Below, in pieces: positions 37,348 to 46,078 of a stretch of DNA of 64,000 nt. The notes below the pieces were generated by a model. It ran no database searches and was not told where the DNA came from. It saw only the letters and a program-made list of their open reading frames with translations. The translations under genes and the position numbers were made by a program. The stretch is from Erwinia aphidicola (GTDB lineage Bacteria > Pseudomonadota > Gammaproteobacteria > Enterobacterales > Enterobacteriaceae): the NCBI RefSeq assembly GCF_014773485.1, contig NZ_JACXBP010000001.1, forward strand, positions 372,001 to 436,000, written 5' to 3'. Numbering within the stretch: position 1 is the first letter of the stretch; every line of letters begins with the position of its first letter.

Positions 37348-37792
37348 CAAAGTTTCTAGTGTGTTAATTCTGGCTATCGGCGTGGGCGGTCTCTATTTTA
37401 TCTCGACTTTACTCAGGCCGGTTGAGATTGTCGCGGTTCACCAGGACGGGAATTTTAGTGATGTTCTGGTAAATAATTTTCCTCTGACCAATAAAGGAAA
37501 AATAGATTGGTGGCTGGCGAATAAGAGTATGCTGAAAGATCGCTATGATATTCCCAAACCAGCTTCTTATGGCGCCTTTACTATCGTCTTTTGGGATTTT
37601 GGCGATGGCTATATGGAGGAGGGAAAGTATGATCGGCGTTGCTTTGAGGATATGCCGCCGCCGGTAAACTGCATAGAAAAAAACAAGGAATTTACTGTGA
37701 AAACCGGTAGGGATGACGAAATTTTATTTGGGCTGCATGATGGCCTGTATCATTTGAAAAAAGATGGTGAGATATTCAAGCAAAGAGATTAG
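37331..37792 (+). CDS. DUF943-family membrane-anchored protein, copy 1 (intact)
   Basis: A 153-residue protein with one N-terminal membrane helix (VSSVLILAIGVGGLYFISTLL), then a soluble domain starting LRPVEIVAVHQDGNFSDVLV. Further conserved parts are KGKIDWWLANKSMLKDRYDIPKP, FWDFGDGYMEEGKYDRRCF and PPPVNCIEKNKEFTV. Topology suggests an inner-membrane anchor with the domain in the periplasm. The GTG start has GGAGG upstream inside the DUF3289 gene, so translation is coupled. Function unknown; the pairing looks like an effector-immunity or partner arrangement, which is inference. Confidence 0.85.
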   Translation: MIIKNNKVSSVLILAIGVGGLYFISTLLRPVEIVAVHQDGNFSDVLVNNFPLTNKGKIDWWLANKSMLKDRYDIPKPASYGAFTIVFWDFGDGYMEEGKYDRRCFEDMPPPVNCIEKNKEFTVKTGRDDEILFGLHDGLYHLKKDGEIFKQRD

Positions 37793-37840
37793 GTAAAAAG
37801 GTGAAGTAGATTAATCCTTTAGAAGATTACAGAGTGAATT

Positions 37841-38030
37841 ATGATAATAAAAAAAATAACAGAAGTATGACAGGCTTTGTTTTGTTGATATGCCACCGCC
37901 GGTAATCTGCATTGAATAAAACAAGGAGTTCACTGTTGAAATGGGTAGAGGCGACGAGATGTTGTTTGGCGCAGATGGTGGAATATACCATTTGAAAAAA
38001 GAGGGTGAGATGTTCAAGGAAAACTATTAA
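37841..38030 (+). pseudogene. Degenerate DUF943 remnant
   Basis: It begins ATGATAATAAAAAAAATAAC, like the start of the preceding DUF943 gene, then jumps by a large deletion to the C-terminal part: KYDRLCFVDMPPPVICIE, an in-frame TAA where others have AAA, then NKEFTVEMGRGDEMLFGADG and IYHLKKEGEMFKENY. The membrane helix and central domain are lost. It shows that locus 1 once had two DUF943 genes. Confidence 0.85.
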
Positions 38031-38263
38031 TCAATACGTGCCTGTCTGTGCCATCCCGCGTGGTGGCTGGCTGAAGTGAGCAACACGGTGAGTTACCGCC
38101 TGTGCCCCACCTCACATCACCCCGCGAAATTCCCGTTTTACTGACGTCCTCATCACAGTTTCAGCCTCTGCGATCTGGCATCCTGCCGAATATCGACAAG
38201 TGTTAACATTCAGTTATCACAGTGTTAATTATTCGCCACGGCGATGACCTCAACAGGAGTACG

Positions 38264-39787
38264 ATGATGCGCTATGCATACCCGGGCACCACAGATTCAC
38301 TGATTACCCTGAAGCAGGAGTATGGCAACTACATCAACGGCGAGTTTGTCGCTCCGGTCAACGGTAACTATTTTACCAATACCTCGCCGGTAAACGGTTC
38401 GGTTATCGGCAAGTTCCCGCGCTCTGATAAAGATGACGTTGAAAAGGCGCTGGATGCCGCCCACGCCGCTGCGGAAGCCTGGGGGAAAACCTCCGTGCAG
38501 GCGCGCTCCCTGACGCTGTTGAAAATTGCCGATCGGCTGGAGCAGCATCTGGAAACGCTGGCGGTCAATGAAACCTGGGACAACGGTAAGCCGGTTCGTG
38601 AAACCATGGCGGCGGATATGCCGCTGGCGGTCGATCACTTCCGCTACTTCGCTGGCTGCCTGCGTGCGCAGGAGGGTACGGCGGCGGAGATCGATGAGTT
38701 TACCGCCGCCTACCACTTCCATGAACCGCTAGGCGTGGTCGCGCAGATTATTCCTTGGAACTTCCCGCTATTAATGGCAGCCTGGAAGCTGGCGCCTGCG
38801 CTGGCCGCCGGTAACTGCGTGCTGCTAAAGCCCGCCGAGCAGACGCCGCTGTCGATTACGCTGTTTGTGGAGCTGATTGGTGACCTGCTGCCGAAAGGGG
38901 TACTGAACGTGATCCACGGTTTCGGTAAGGAAGCGGGTGAAGCGCTGGCCTCGAACCCGCGCATCGCCAAAGTGGCCTTTACCGGGTCGACCGCGACCGG
39001 TGGACATATTCTGGAGCTGGCGGCGAAAAACCTGATCCCATCGACCGTCGAGCTGGGCGGCAAATCGCCCAATATTTTCTTCGAAGACATCATGCAGGCC
39101 GAGCCATCCTTTATTGAGAAAGCGGCAGAGGGGGTGGTACTGGGCTTCCTGAATCAGGGGGAGGTCTGTACCTGTCCGTCGCGTGCGCTGGTACAGGAAT
39201 CGATCTACGAGCCATTTATGGCGGCGGTGATGGCGCGCGTGAAAACCATTAAGCGCGGCGACCCGATGGACACCGACACCATGGTGGGCGCGCAGGCTTC
39301 GCAGCAGCAGTTTGATAAAATCCTTTCTTACCTTGAAATTGCGCAGCAGGAGGGGGCTGAAATTCTCACCGGCGGCGGGGTGGAAAAACTGGAGGGCGAT
39401 CTCTCGAGCGGTTACTACATTCAGCCAACGCTGCTGAAAGGTACCAATAGCATGCGCGTGTTTCAGGAGGAGATCTTCGGGCCGGTGGTCGGCATTACCA
39501 CCTTTAAGGATGAAGCCGAGGCGATTGCCATAGCCAATGATTCCATTTATGGGCTGGGTGCCGGCGTGTGGACGCGCGATATCAACCGTGCTTACCGCGT
39601 TGGACGGGCTATTAAAGCCGGGCGCGTCTGGACCAACTGTTACCACCTCTATCCGGCACATGCGGCGTTTGGCGGTTACAAAAAATCCGGTATTGGCCGC
39701 GAAACGCACAAAATGATGCTTGATCACTACCAGCAGACCAAAAATTTGCTGGTCAGCTACAGCGTGCAGCCACTGGGTTTCTTCTGA
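38264..39787 (+). CDS. Aldehyde dehydrogenase, AldB/ExaC-like
   Basis: An NAD(P)-dependent aldehyde dehydrogenase of 507 residues, close to E. coli AldB (512). It has [41 protein letters not shown], the general base in [14 protein letters not shown], and the nucleophile Cys in [16 protein letters not shown], the CTCPS context being typical of AldB/ExaC acetaldehyde dehydrogenases. It ends with [15 protein letters not shown] lies upstream of two adjacent ATG codons; the first is used. The 230 bases before it show no gene but contain the AT-rich TGTTAACATTCAGTTATCAC, probably promoter. Confidence 0.9.
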   Translation: MMRYAYPGTTDSLITLKQEYGNYINGEFVAPVNGNYFTNTSPVNGSVIGKFPRSDKDDVEKALDAAHAAAEAWGKTSVQARSLTLLKIADRLEQHLETLAVNETWDNGKPVRETMAADMPLAVDHFRYFAGCLRAQEGTAAEIDEFTAAYHFHEPLGVVAQIIPWNFPLLMAAWKLAPALAAGNCVLLKPAEQTPLSITLFVELIGDLLPKGVLNVIHGFGKEAGEALASNPRIAKVAFTGSTATGGHILELAAKNLIPSTVELGGKSPNIFFEDIMQAEPSFIEKAAEGVVLGFLNQGEVCTCPSRALVQESIYEPFMAAVMARVKTIKRGDPMDTDTMVGAQASQQQFDKILSYLEIAQQEGAEILTGGGVEKLEGDLSSGYYIQPTLLKGTNSMRVFQEEIFGPVVGITTFKDEAEAIAIANDSIYGLGAGVWTRDINRAYRVGRAIKAGRVWTNCYHLYPAHAAFGGYKKSGIGRETHKMMLDHYQQTKNLLVSYSVQPLGFF

Positions 39788-39798
39788 GTAAATTGCGT

Positions 39799-39822
39799 AC
39801 AGGCCGGGGTTTTCCGGCCTGT
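39799..39822. terminator. Hairpin between aldehyde dehydrogenase and repeat-protein genes
   Basis: ACAGGCCGG (39799-39807) pairs with CCGGCCTGT (39814-39822) around GGTTTT, between two convergent genes. There is no strong T run. Confidence 0.6.
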
Positions 39823-39842
39823 GAATCCCACTGCGCTCCCCC

Positions 39843-40961
39843 TTAGTGGAACTGAGAACCGCCACCAAATCCTTCCGAACCGGTGTTGTTTGCTCCGTAT
39901 CCGTGGCCGCCAAAAGCGTGCGATCCGGCATTATTTTCACCATGACCCGAGCCACCCGCATGCTGAGAACGCTGACCTTTAATGCTCCCTCCCGTTCCTT
40001 TTGCTGTCTGGAATGGGGCACTGTTTTTGACGACCGGTTTATTCAAAACAACAGCGGGTACAGTCTCGGTAAAGGTCGGGCGGCCGACAACCTGCGTTTT
40101 AACCCGATCAATATTCATCTGGGTAAGCTGCGCACCGAGTAACGCGTTGATCTGCATTTGCGTGCGCGCCTGATTGGCGGCGGTGAGCTGAGCGCCTTGC
40201 AGTGCCGCAGTTTGCTGCGCGGTACGCGCCTGATTGGCGGCGGTGAGCTGAGCGCCTTGCAGTGCGGCAGTTTGCTGCGCGGTGCGCGCCTGATTGGCGG
40301 CGGTGAGCTGTGCGCCTTGCAGCGCGGCAGTTTGCTGCGCGGTGCGCGCCTGATTGGCGGCGGTGAGCTGTGCGCCTTGCAGCGCGGCAGTTTGCTGCGC
40401 GGTGCGTGCCTGATTGGCGGCGGTGAGCTGTGCGCCTTGCAGCGCGGCAGTTTGCTGCGCGGTGCGCGCCTGATTGGCGGCGGTAAGCTGTGCACCTTGC
40501 AGTGCAGCGCGCGCGGCTGCGGCTGCCTGTTGCCCAGCCAGGATGCTGGCAGTCATCGAGCTGTTTTTAATACTGTTTACAGTCTGGCTGCTGACAGCGG
40601 GTTTATCAGGTGTTGTTGCCGTTGCCGTTGCCGTTGGTACTGGTGCTGTCAGGGGCTTCAGGCCAGTCCTGGCAGGTTCACCTGAATATCCGATTCTGTT
40701 AGCGATAGTGCTATCCAGATCGTAAACTGAAATGTTGTACCCTTTTGCCAACTGGCCAAAAGTTTGTGCCTGCATATCGGTTAGGGTCATACCTGCGCGC
40801 CGTACGGCAATATCCTTAATAGCAGAAATGTTCATTCCCAGAGGTTCTGAGGCAGCCTGGCGAACACTGTCTACGATCTGATGAAGTGGCTCAAAGGCGG
40901 AGGCAGAAAAAGTCAGTGTGGAAGCGATTACAACAGCGATGACCTTAATTGAAGTTTTCAT
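39843..40961 (-). CDS. Exported protein with six 20-residue Ala/Gln repeats
   Basis: I do not recognise this 372-residue protein. It has a signal peptide (about 1-22, ending FSASA) and a 120-residue unique region (EPLHQIVDSVRQAASEPLGM, TLTDMQAQTFGQLAKGYNIS). Six tandem copies of AALQGAQLTAANQARTAQQT follow (residues 152-271) plus a degenerate seventh, ALLGAQLTQMN. The C terminus is rich in Gly, His, Asn and Ser (GGSGHGENNAGSHAFGGHGYG). The repeats have no proline, and their composition suits a long helix or coiled coil. It is probably periplasmic or surface-exposed. The start ATG gives a clean signal peptide. Confidence 0.8.
   Translation of the reverse strand: MKTSIKVIAVVIASTLTFSASAFEPLHQIVDSVRQAASEPLGMNISAIKDIAVRRAGMTLTDMQAQTFGQLAKGYNISVYDLDSTIANRIGYSGEPARTGLKPLTAPVPTATATATTPDKPAVSSQTVNSIKNSSMTASILAGQQAAAAARAALQGAQLTAANQARTAQQTAALQGAQLTAANQARTAQQTAALQGAQLTAANQARTAQQTAALQGAQLTAANQARTAQQTAALQGAQLTAANQARTAQQTAALQGAQLTAANQARTQMQINALLGAQLTQMNIDRVKTQVVGRPTFTETVPAVVLNKPVVKNSAPFQTAKGTGGSIKGQRSQHAGGSGHGENNAGSHAFGGHGYGANNTGSEGFGGGSQFH
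40149..40508 (-). repeat. Six tandem 60-base coding repeats (VNTR-like)
   Basis: Six 60-base units encode the 20-residue repeat of the exported protein. The units differ at only a few positions (for example GCGCC versus TGCGCC contexts), so they have been homogenised recently. Copy number may vary between strains. There are no unique spacers, so this is not a CRISPR array. Confidence 0.95.
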
Positions 40962-41504
40962 AAATCTTCACTATAAAAAAAATTTGCGTTTCATCGGGCC
41001 TCTCCCTGGATTCTCTACCTTGTAAGTATCGATAAAAAATCGACATTTTTACTTGCCATCTTTTTTTGAACGTAAACAAGTAGCCAAAACCTTCCGACCA
41101 GCGCGTAAAAAAAAGATTAAAAGCCCACTGATAAATGTGAGTGACAGGCAGCATACCCTCCCTCGGCGAGGCTGATATTACGCCGCACTGGGTAGCGGGA
41201 TTTGACGTAGATCACACTTTTGGTGGAAGCGATTACACTGCGTAAATTTCCCATTGTTTCGTAAAGAAAAATAATTATCAAACAGTGTGAAATGGTGCAA
41301 TTAGTGTCGTCTGCTGCACCACTGAGAAGGGTAATTATCCTTCCATAACTTTTTAATATGACCCAGACGATTGCTGACTAAAGCCAAATATGGCACGGTG
41401 TTTTTAAGGTTGTATAGACAAGAATGCACAACCATTTTTCAACATGACGCTGTCGCCGCGCCGTTCCCGCGGTGATGAGATCACTTCAGGCAAGGAGTTT
41501 GGAT
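40962..41504. other. Non-coding region between repeat-protein and permease genes
   Basis: About 540 bases, AT-rich, without a convincing gene. It must hold two divergent promoters. Visible items are the inverted repeat TTGT-ATAG-ACAA at 41410-41421, TCGAT-AAAAA-ATCGA at 41029-41043, and GATCACAC near 41210-41220. None is strong enough for more than a tentative role, except the first, listed separately. Confidence 0.4.
41410..41422 (+). promoter_or_regulatory. Possible HutC/GntR-type operator before the NCS1 permease
   Basis: TTGTATAGACAAG is a short inverted repeat (TTGT/ACAA) that resembles remembered HutC operators of histidine-utilisation genes. It lies 83 bases before the permease start. 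The resemblance is from memory, and other GntR/HutC-group regulators bind similar sites. Confidence 0.35.
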
Positions 41505-42896
41505 ATGTCCGTCACATCATCGCGCGCGCAGCCTCAGCCACGCCGTCTTATCGAAACCCGCAGTATTGATTATATTCCCGACGCCGAGCGCCATGGCCGG
41601 GTGTTCAGCCAGTTCACCCTGTGGTTCGGCGGTAATCTGCAAATTACCGCGATAATCACCGGCGCGCTCACCGTAGTCCTGGGCGGCGATGTCGTCTGGT
41701 CGCTGGTGGGGCTGCTGGCAGGACAGGTAATTGGAGCCGCAGTGATGGCGCTGCATGCGGTGCAGGGGCCACGCCTTGGGCTGCCGCAGATGATTACCTG
41801 CCGCACCCAGTTTGGCGTTTATGGCGCGGTGATCCCGCTGCTGCTGGTCTGCATGATGTACGTGGGCTTTTCCGCCAGTGGCACCGTGCTGGCCGGGCAG
41901 GCGCTGGCGCATCTTGTCGGCGTAGGTGACCGCAGCGGCATGATGCTGTTTGCCGTGATTATCATGGTGGTGGCGACGTTGGGTTACCGTCTTATCCATG
42001 GCTTAGGTAAAGTCGCCAGCGTGGTTGGCATCCTGGCATTCTGCTATCTTTTCCTGCGCCTGTTTATGGAAAATGACGTCAGCAGCCTGCTGGCGAACCG
42101 CCATTTTTCTCTGCCGATGTTCCTGTTGGCGGTGTCGCTCTCCTCATCGTGGCAGATCGCCTTTTGCCCCTATGTTTCCGACTACTCGCGCTATCTGCCG
42201 CGCAGCGTTTCGGCGCGCAGCACCTTTCTGGCGGTGTTCAGCGGCACGGTGCTTGGCACCCAGGCTTCGATGACGCTCGGGGTGATTGCCGCAGCGCTGG
42301 CGGGCAGCGCCTTCTCGGGTAATGAGGTGGGTTATATCGTCGGGCTGGGATCGAGCGGCACGATGGCGCTGGTGCTTTATTTCGCCATCTGCTTTGGCAA
42401 AATCACCTTTACCACCCTGAATGCCTACGGCAGCTTTATGTCGCTGGCGACAATCGTCTGCGGCTTCCGCAAAAGTGCAGCGATTAGCGAGCGGGCGCGC
42501 ATGCTGTTTATCATCGCTATGATGCTGGTCTCCTGCGGTATTGCCATACTTAGCGAACCCTCTTTCCTTAAGTCATTCACCCAGTTCCTGCTGTTCCTGC
42601 TGGCCTTCTTTGTCCCCTGGAGCGCAATGAACCTGACCGACTACTACTTTATTACCCGTGGGCAGATAGATATTCCGGCGCTGAGCGATCCGGATGGCCG
42701 CTATGGGCGCTGGAACTGGACAGGCATTTTTACCTATGCGCTGGGCGTGCTGGTGCAGCTGCCGTTTGTCGCCAATGGCTTTTATCAGGGGGCGTTAGTG
42801 AGCTGGTTTGACGGCAATGATATTTCGTGGCTGATCGGCTGGGTATTTACCGCGTTGTGCTGGCTGGTAATTAACAGGCTGCGCACTCATAGGTGA
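41505..42896 (+). CDS. NCS1-family permease (cytosine/purine type)
   Basis: An inner-membrane nucleobase:cation symporter-1 protein of 463 residues with 12 membrane segments. Typical text is TLWFGGNLQITAIITGALTVVLGGDVVWSL, LGLPQMITCRTQFGVYGAVIPLL, AVSLSSSWQIAFCPYVSDYSRYLP, and AFFVPWSAMNLTDYYFITRGQID with the NLTDYY motif of NCS1 carriers. Substrates in the family include cytosine, purines, allantoin, hydantoins and possibly urocanate-type compounds; none can be fixed here. ATG has AAGGAG upstream. A perfect hairpin follows. Confidence 0.88.
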   Translation: MSVTSSRAQPQPRRLIETRSIDYIPDAERHGRVFSQFTLWFGGNLQITAIITGALTVVLGGDVVWSLVGLLAGQVIGAAVMALHAVQGPRLGLPQMITCRTQFGVYGAVIPLLLVCMMYVGFSASGTVLAGQALAHLVGVGDRSGMMLFAVIIMVVATLGYRLIHGLGKVASVVGILAFCYLFLRLFMENDVSSLLANRHFSLPMFLLAVSLSSSWQIAFCPYVSDYSRYLPRSVSARSTFLAVFSGTVLGTQASMTLGVIAAALAGSAFSGNEVGYIVGLGSSGTMALVLYFAICFGKITFTTLNAYGSFMSLATIVCGFRKSAAISERARMLFIIAMMLVSCGIAILSEPSFLKSFTQFLLFLLAFFVPWSAMNLTDYYFITRGQIDIPALSDPDGRYGRWNWTGIFTYALGVLVQLPFVANGFYQGALVSWFDGNDISWLIGWVFTALCWLVINRLRTHR

Positions 42897-42907
42897 TTAA
42901 GGATAAA

Positions 42908-42931
42908 TGGCCAAAATTCTGATTTTGGCCA
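42908..42931 (+). terminator. Hairpin after the NCS1 permease
   Basis: TGGCCAAAAT (42908-42917) pairs perfectly with ATTTTGGCCA (42922-42931) around TCTG. T run absent, so it could also be an operator before the DUF3289 gene. Confidence 0.55.
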
Positions 42932-43014
42932 GAAGAATGGGTAAAAAATGACTTTCTCTCTGGCATTAGCGTAATATTTCGGAATAAAAGGATTTTACAC
43001 AAGGAGTGTATAAC

Positions 43015-43863
43015 ATGCCAGCCCTGAGCTTTCCCTGTACCATCTTTAAAACCCAAAGAAGTATGGACGATAACAATGCAGAAGATATGCGCTGCGGGGA
43101 TTTGTCAGAATCTCAGCTAAAGAGGCACTATCATCTGGTTGACGTTTCCGCCAGGGTTAATCCCTATACCCTGTCCAAAATTAGCGCTTTTACCCAGCCG
43201 CAGTCGATGTTTCAGGGCACCCGGCCCGAAGGGGATAAAGTCACCCGCCAGCAGTGCGCCGCTATTCTGTTTGATGAATTTCGCCAGCTGTCGCGCGCCT
43301 TTTCGCTTTATGGTCCGTACAAATCGTTGATTGAATCGATGATTAGTCATATGCAAAGCGGTGAAGGTAAGGCCTTTTCCAGCATATATCTGGATGTGGC
43401 TTTAAAGGAGCAAATCGAAAGAGACAGTACAGTGAACAGTACGCTGCAGCGGTTAAAGGATGCCTTGAGAAAATTTACAGACTGGGAAAAACGATACTTC
43501 CCTCAAGAAAATAGAGAATATCTTACAAAAGCCATTCTGGGCAGCAAACTACCTAAGTTCGATCGTTTTGTCGACAATTTCAACGGAATGGGGATCTCCG
43601 TTCATGATACCTGGGCTACCCATATTACCCTTAAGTCGCTGAAGATTAACGGTGACAGTTACCGCGCGGTGGTGCATTACAAAGTGCAGGATCACTTCGG
43701 CTTGGACGGTAACGATATTTTAAATATCAAATATCGGCAGCTGCGTTTTTTCCGCATCTGGTTTGTGCTGCAGCGCTACAATAAGCTCGCATTTAAACCC
43801 TTTATGACCAATATGGAAGCCAGCGTGGTGATCACCGGAGGGCGTAATGACGATAAAAAATAG
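43015..43863 (+). CDS. DUF3289-family protein, copy 2
   Basis: A paralogue of the gene at 36499, also 282 residues with the same ACACAAGGAGTGT ribosome-site context. The N-terminal half (AEDMRCGDLSESQLK, QPQSMFQGTRPEGDKVTRQQ) and the C-terminal 90 residues (HDTWATHITLKSLKI, HYKVQDHFGLDGND) are nearly the same. Residues about 135-185 differ strongly (IERDSTVNSTLQRLKDALRK here; IQRDTTENSTRKLLKDAFDA in copy 1). It overlaps the next DUF943 gene by 17 bases, as in locus 1. Confidence 0.85.
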   Translation: MPALSFPCTIFKTQRSMDDNNAEDMRCGDLSESQLKRHYHLVDVSARVNPYTLSKISAFTQPQSMFQGTRPEGDKVTRQQCAAILFDEFRQLSRAFSLYGPYKSLIESMISHMQSGEGKAFSSIYLDVALKEQIERDSTVNSTLQRLKDALRKFTDWEKRYFPQENREYLTKAILGSKLPKFDRFVDNFNGMGISVHDTWATHITLKSLKINGDSYRAVVHYKVQDHFGLDGNDILNIKYRQLRFFRIWFVLQRYNKLAFKPFMTNMEASVVITGGRNDDKK

Positions 43864-44320
43864 CCTGTATCTTATTGTGTTAGCGATGCTCTTTACTTCA
43901 GGGCTCCTCTACTTTATCTGTTTTCTTATGCGGCCAGTTGAAATTGTCGCAGTCCACCAGGACGCCCAATTCAGTGATGTGCTGGTGAAACATTTCCCTC
44001 TGACTGAAAGAGGGAAAATAGACTGGTGGCTGGCAAATAAAGATACTTTGAAGAAGCGTTATAATTTTCCAAAACCTGACAGAAATGGTAATTTCTCCAT
44101 TGTCTTTTGGGACTTTGGCGATGGTTATATGGAAGAGGGGAAGTACGATCGGCGCTGCTTTTCAGATATGAAACCTCCGATAAACTGCATTGAAAAAAAC
44201 ATGGAGTTTACTGTGGATAGGGGTATGGATGGCGGTATTTATTTTGGCGTTAATGATGGTATATACCGTATGAAGGAAAATGGTGAGGTGTTTAAAAGAA
44301 AATATCAACCAAACCTTTGA
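43847..44320 (+). CDS. DUF943-family membrane-anchored protein, copy 2 (intact)
   Basis: A 157-residue protein with one N-terminal helix (YLIVLAMLFTSGLLYFICFL) followed by MRPVEIVAVHQDAQFSDVLV, KIDWWLANKDTLKKRYNFPKP and FWDFGDGYMEEGKYDRRCF. It reads through the conserved CIEKN site with an A7 run and ends KRKYQPNL. It is the only complete DUF943 gene in locus 2. The middle segment is closest to the broken copy 4, suggesting gene conversion between copies. Confidence 0.85.
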   Translation: MTIKNSLYLIVLAMLFTSGLLYFICFLMRPVEIVAVHQDAQFSDVLVKHFPLTERGKIDWWLANKDTLKKRYNFPKPDRNGNFSIVFWDFGDGYMEEGKYDRRCFSDMKPPINCIEKNMEFTVDRGMDGGIYFGVNDGIYRMKENGEVFKRKYQPNL

Positions 44321-44355
44321 GCGCCCGGCTTACTTGAGGTGTACAGGAAAGGATA

Positions 44356-44830
44356 ATGAAATTAAAAAGCAGGAAAACGCTTAACGCAATTATATTAGCT
44401 ATGGTTGTTGGTGCGTTTTACTTTCTATGGGTTTTCCTCCGGCCGGTTGAAATTGTCGCAGTCCACCAGGATGGTAATTACAGCTATGTCCTGGTAAAAA
44501 ACTTTCCATTGACCGAAAAAGGGAAAATACACTGGTGGCTGATGAATAAGGATATGCTGAAACAGCGTTATGATATTCCCAAGCCTGCATCCTATGGTGC
44601 CTTTACCATTGAGTTCTGGGATTTTGCTGATGGCTACCTTGAAGAGGGGAAATATGACAGGTTATGTTTTACAGATATGAAGCCTTCGGTAAACTGTATT
44701 GAAAAAAAATCAGGAGTTTACTGTAGGTAAAGGTTTAGATAACGACATTTATTTTGGCGTTGATGATGGTATATACCGTATGAAGGAAAATGGTGAGATG
44801 TTTAAAAGAAAATATCAGCCAAACCTTTGA
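44356..44830 (+). pseudogene. DUF943 copy 3, frameshifted at a poly-A run
   Basis: The first 120 codons are intact (LNAIILAMVVGAFYFLWVFL, LRPVEIVAVHQDGNYSYVLV). At the CIEKN site the run is A8 (44702-44709) instead of the A7 of intact copies, and the frame ends soon after as KKSGVYCR. In the correct frame the text continues EFTVGKGLDNDIYFGVDDG and ends KRKYQPNL at 44830. One base lost would restore the gene. Confidence 0.88.
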
Positions 44831-44865
44831 ACGCCCGGATTACTTGATGGGTACAGGAAAGGATA

Positions 44866-45326
44866 ATGACAATAAAAAAAGAAAACCGCTCAACGCACTA
44901 ATCTTAGCTATGGTTGTTGGTGCGCTTTACTTTCTATGGGTTTTCCTCCGGCCGGTTGAAATCGTCGCAATCCATCAGGACGCCCAGTTCAGTGATGTAC
45001 TGGTGAAACATTTTCCTCTGACTGAAAGAGGGAAAATAGACTGGTGGCTGGCAAATAAAGATACCTTGAAGAAGCGTTATAATTTTCCAAAACCTGATAA
45101 AAAAGGAAATTTTTCCGTTGTCTTTTAGGACTTTGGCGATGGTTATATGGAAGAGGGGAAGTACGATCGGCGCTGCTTTTTAGATATGAAACCTCCGATA
45201 AACTGCATTGAAAAAAATAAGGAGTTTACTGTGGAAACTGGCAGGGGAAGCGACATGCTCTTCGGCGTTTATGATGGTATCTATCGTTTGAAAGCCAATG
45301 GTGAGATGACTAAAGAAAAATATTAA
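44866..45326 (+). pseudogene. DUF943 copy 4, frameshift near the start and an internal stop
   Basis: Two lesions are seen. Near the ATG, the run ATAAAAAAAG has one A fewer than needed to join MTIKK to RKPLNALILAMVVGALYFLW. Later the conserved tryptophan codon of FWDFGDG is TAG. Without these the protein would end RLKANGEMTKEKY. It is a mosaic: its helix matches copy 3, but the segment AQFSDVLVKHFPLTERGKID matches copy 2. Confidence 0.88.
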
Positions 45327-45365
45327 CTCATCATAACTCGTGGCGTAAACGTTATGATCGAATGA

Positions 45366-45398
45366 CCATTTTACCATTTTACCATTTTACCATTTTTA
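45366..45398. repeat. Octanucleotide tandem repeat (CCATTTTA)4
   Basis: Three exact CCATTTTA units and a fourth with one extra T lie about 170 bases upstream of DUF943 copy 5. Short tandem repeats like this are prone to change in copy number. Its effect, if any, is unknown. The surrounding 244-base gap shows no gene. Confidence 0.85.
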
Positions 45399-45570
45399 TA
45401 GCGAGCTCACATAAGCGGGACTTAATTCACATTGAAAGCATCACACCAGCATGAGGTCACCTTCACTATGCTCAATCCCTGAAGCTGCCCAGTCACCCTG
45501 ATGAAATAAAATAGCCGAAATTCTGATGTGAGTAATTTGGAAACCACTAGGGTTGTCTCTGGAGAACGCA

Positions 45571-46043
45571 ATGACAGTAAAAAATAATAAAGCGGTTATT
45601 GTACTACTCTTAGCTTTGGTTGCTGGAGTAATCTACCTTATCTGGTTTCTGCTTCGGCCAGTTGAAATTGTCGCAGTCCACCAGGATGGTAATTACAGCT
45701 ATGTCCTGGTAAAAAATTTTCCATTGACCGAAAAAGGAAAAATAGACTGGTGGCTGATGAATAAGGATATGCTGAAACAGCGTTATGGTATTCCCAAGCC
45801 TGCATCCTATGGTGCTTTTACTATTGTTTTCTGGGATTTTTCTGGTGGTTATATGGAAGAGGGTAAGTACGATCGGCGTTGCTTTGCGGATATGAAACCT
45901 CCAGTAAACTGCATTGAAAAAACAAAGAGTTTACTGTGGGGAGAGGTACAGATAGCGACATTTATTTTGGCGTTGATGATGGTATATACCGTATGAAGGA
46001 AAATGGTGAAATGACCAAAAGAAAATATAAACCAAACCTGTGA
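45571..46043 (+). pseudogene. DUF943 copy 5, frameshifted at a poly-A run
   Basis: The first 118 codons are normal (AVIVLLLALVAGVIYLIWFLL, LRPVEIVAVHQDGNYSYVLV, FWDFSGGYMEEGKYDRRCFA). At the CIEKN site the run is A6, one short of A7, and the frame changes to TKSLLWGEVQIATFILALMM. The correct frame continues EFTVGRGTDSDIYFGVDDG and ends KRKYKPNL at 46043. It has its own ATG with GGAG upstream. The out-of-frame tail happens to be hydrophobic. Confidence 0.88.
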
Positions 46044-46078
46044 GTGTTTCGGCGAATTTGATCAGTAAAGGAGGAACA

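Noticed and set aside
40149..40508. Regular 60-base repeats that might be taken for a CRISPR array
   Set aside because: The units are contiguous with no unique spacers, and they encode a continuous 20-residue protein repeat in one open frame.
41390..41407. Possible sigma-54 promoter (TGGCACG) before the NCS1 permease
   Set aside because: The -24 element is good, but the essential GC of the -12 element is absent (TTTTA instead of TTGCA).
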